DNA of 64,000 bases, from positions 124,001 through 188,000 of the forward strand of contig CP075494.1 in assembly GCA_021613535.1 (NCBI GenBank), written 5' to 3'. Each line of letters begins with the position of its first letter. Position 1 is the first letter of the stretch. Below the pieces are notes generated by a model that saw only the letters and a program-made list of their open reading frames with translations, did no database searches and was not told where the DNA came from. Shown here one piece after another: positions 63,336 through 64,000 of this stretch. This DNA comes from Adineta vaga. Taxonomy: Eukaryota > Rotifera. Position numbers and translations under genes: made by a program.

Positions 63336-64000
63336 ATGACAGAGCAAAAACGTGTAATTTTAGTGACTGGAGCAAATAAAGGTATTGGTTTGGAAGTTGT
63401 AAAGAAATTACTTGAACAATCTTCTTTAAATACCAATGATATTATTCTTCTTGGTAGTCGAGATATGAAACGTGGTCAAGATGCAATTCAACAATTAGGT
63501 TCTCCACCAAATGTACATTTATTACAATTGGATACATCATCAAAAGAAAGTATTATTGCTGCTACCAATGAAATTAAACAAAAATATAATGGTCATTTAG
63601 ATATATTAATTAATAATGCTGCAATTGCACCAAGAGAGAATACAATTGAAGCAACACGAACAGCATTTGCAACTAATTATTATGGTATTAAAATGCTTAA
63701 TGAACATTTAATTCCATTAATAGGTAAGAATGGTCGTATTGTTAATGTTGCTAGTACTGTTGGTCAAATGGTAGCATATCTTTTTTCAAAAGAACTTCAA
63801 GAAAAATATACATCACCAACATTAACAACACAAGAACTCGATGGTATTGTTGAAGATTTCCTTTCAGCATTCGAATCTCACAATTCTGAACGTATTGGAT
63901 ATTCTTCTGAAATACCTTTTCCAGCCTATACTATTTCAAAAACTGCATTGATTGCTCTTACTCGAAGTCAAGCACGTAAATATTTTAATGATAAATCTGT
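63336..64000 (+). CDS. short-chain dehydrogenase/reductase, carbonyl-reductase-like (partial)
   Basis: ATG at 63336; the frame is open to the window edge (221 codons) and continues beyond it. Rossmann motif VTGANKGIG near residue 10 binds NADP(H). NNAA near residue 95, the Ser in NVASTVGQM near residue 145 and the catalytic YTISK near residue 205 are all in place. The insertion between the Ser and Tyr is characteristic of CBR1-type carbonyl reductases, which reduce ketones and quinones in the cytosol. No intron in the visible part. Confidence 0.88.
   Translation, partial: MTEQKRVILVTGANKGIGLEVVKKLLEQSSLNTNDIILLGSRDMKRGQDAIQQLGSPPNVHLLQLDTSSKESIIAATNEIKQKYNGHLDILINNAAIAPRENTIEATRTAFATNYYGIKMLNEHLIPLIGKNGRIVNVASTVGQMVAYLFSKELQEKYTSPTLTTQELDGIVEDFLSAFESHNSERIGYSSEIPFPAYTISKTALIALTRSQARKYFNDKS

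Overview
The window is AT-rich eukaryotic DNA and almost certainly comes from a bdelloid rotifer (Adineta/Rotaria-like). Three things point there. Short GT-AG introns interrupt the genes. Two mono-ADP-ribosyltransferase genes carry C-terminal TPR repeats, an expansion typical of bdelloids. Copies of a TGTGGG-type motif, the bdelloid telomere repeat, are scattered in the gaps. The genus is inferred. No rRNA, tRNA or CRISPR was seen.

The window is dominated by mobile elements and broken genes, as expected of an accessory, perhaps subtelomeric, region. (1) 1-2.5 kb: a minus-strand coiled-coil gene (1112-2018), cut at its 5' side by a GGATCCGAC-rich repeat block and followed on the same strand by a hammerhead ribozyme (902-967) of the kind known in Penelope-like retroelements. 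(2) 3105-16126: a 13-kb piggyBac element bounded by 13-bp inverted repeats and TTAA. It holds a decayed piggyBac transposase (14233-15926) and, unexpectedly, a spliced CACTA-type transposase (about 4720-8947), a second spliced gene with a BEN-like exon (9523-11706), and several tandem repeat arrays. (3) 16.8-20.1 kb: a second GGATCC-rich block, a small Cys-rich secreted protein and an F-box gene. (4) 20.7-32.5 kb: an ADP-ribosyltransferase/TPR pseudogene split by a young 8.96-kb Gypsy-type LTR retrotransposon (21219-30182) with gag, pol and an env-like gene. (5) 32.6-38.7 kb: decayed membrane-protein genes and two overlapping paralogous ectodomain genes.

(6) 40285-42359: an ADP-ribosyltransferase/TPR gene that is intact except for its last codons, which were replaced when a 5.2-kb LINE (42326-47490) inserted. 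(7) 47.8-51.5 kb: a MITE-like element and a second piggyBac (48524-51271) with TTAT flanks. (8) 51.5-64 kb: decayed TIR-domain, lipase and LRR genes, an intact 869-aa LRR gene, an intact endonuclease/exonuclease/phosphatase gene, a dense series of telomere-motif foldback hairpins, and the start of a short-chain dehydrogenase gene that leaves the window.

The genes do not form a pathway. The story is repeated transposition into members of bdelloid multigene families. Observations most worth follow-up are the hammerhead ribozyme, the dispersed GGGTGTGGGTG foldbacks, the composite 13-kb piggyBac, and the LINE that re-wrote the end of an otherwise intact gene.
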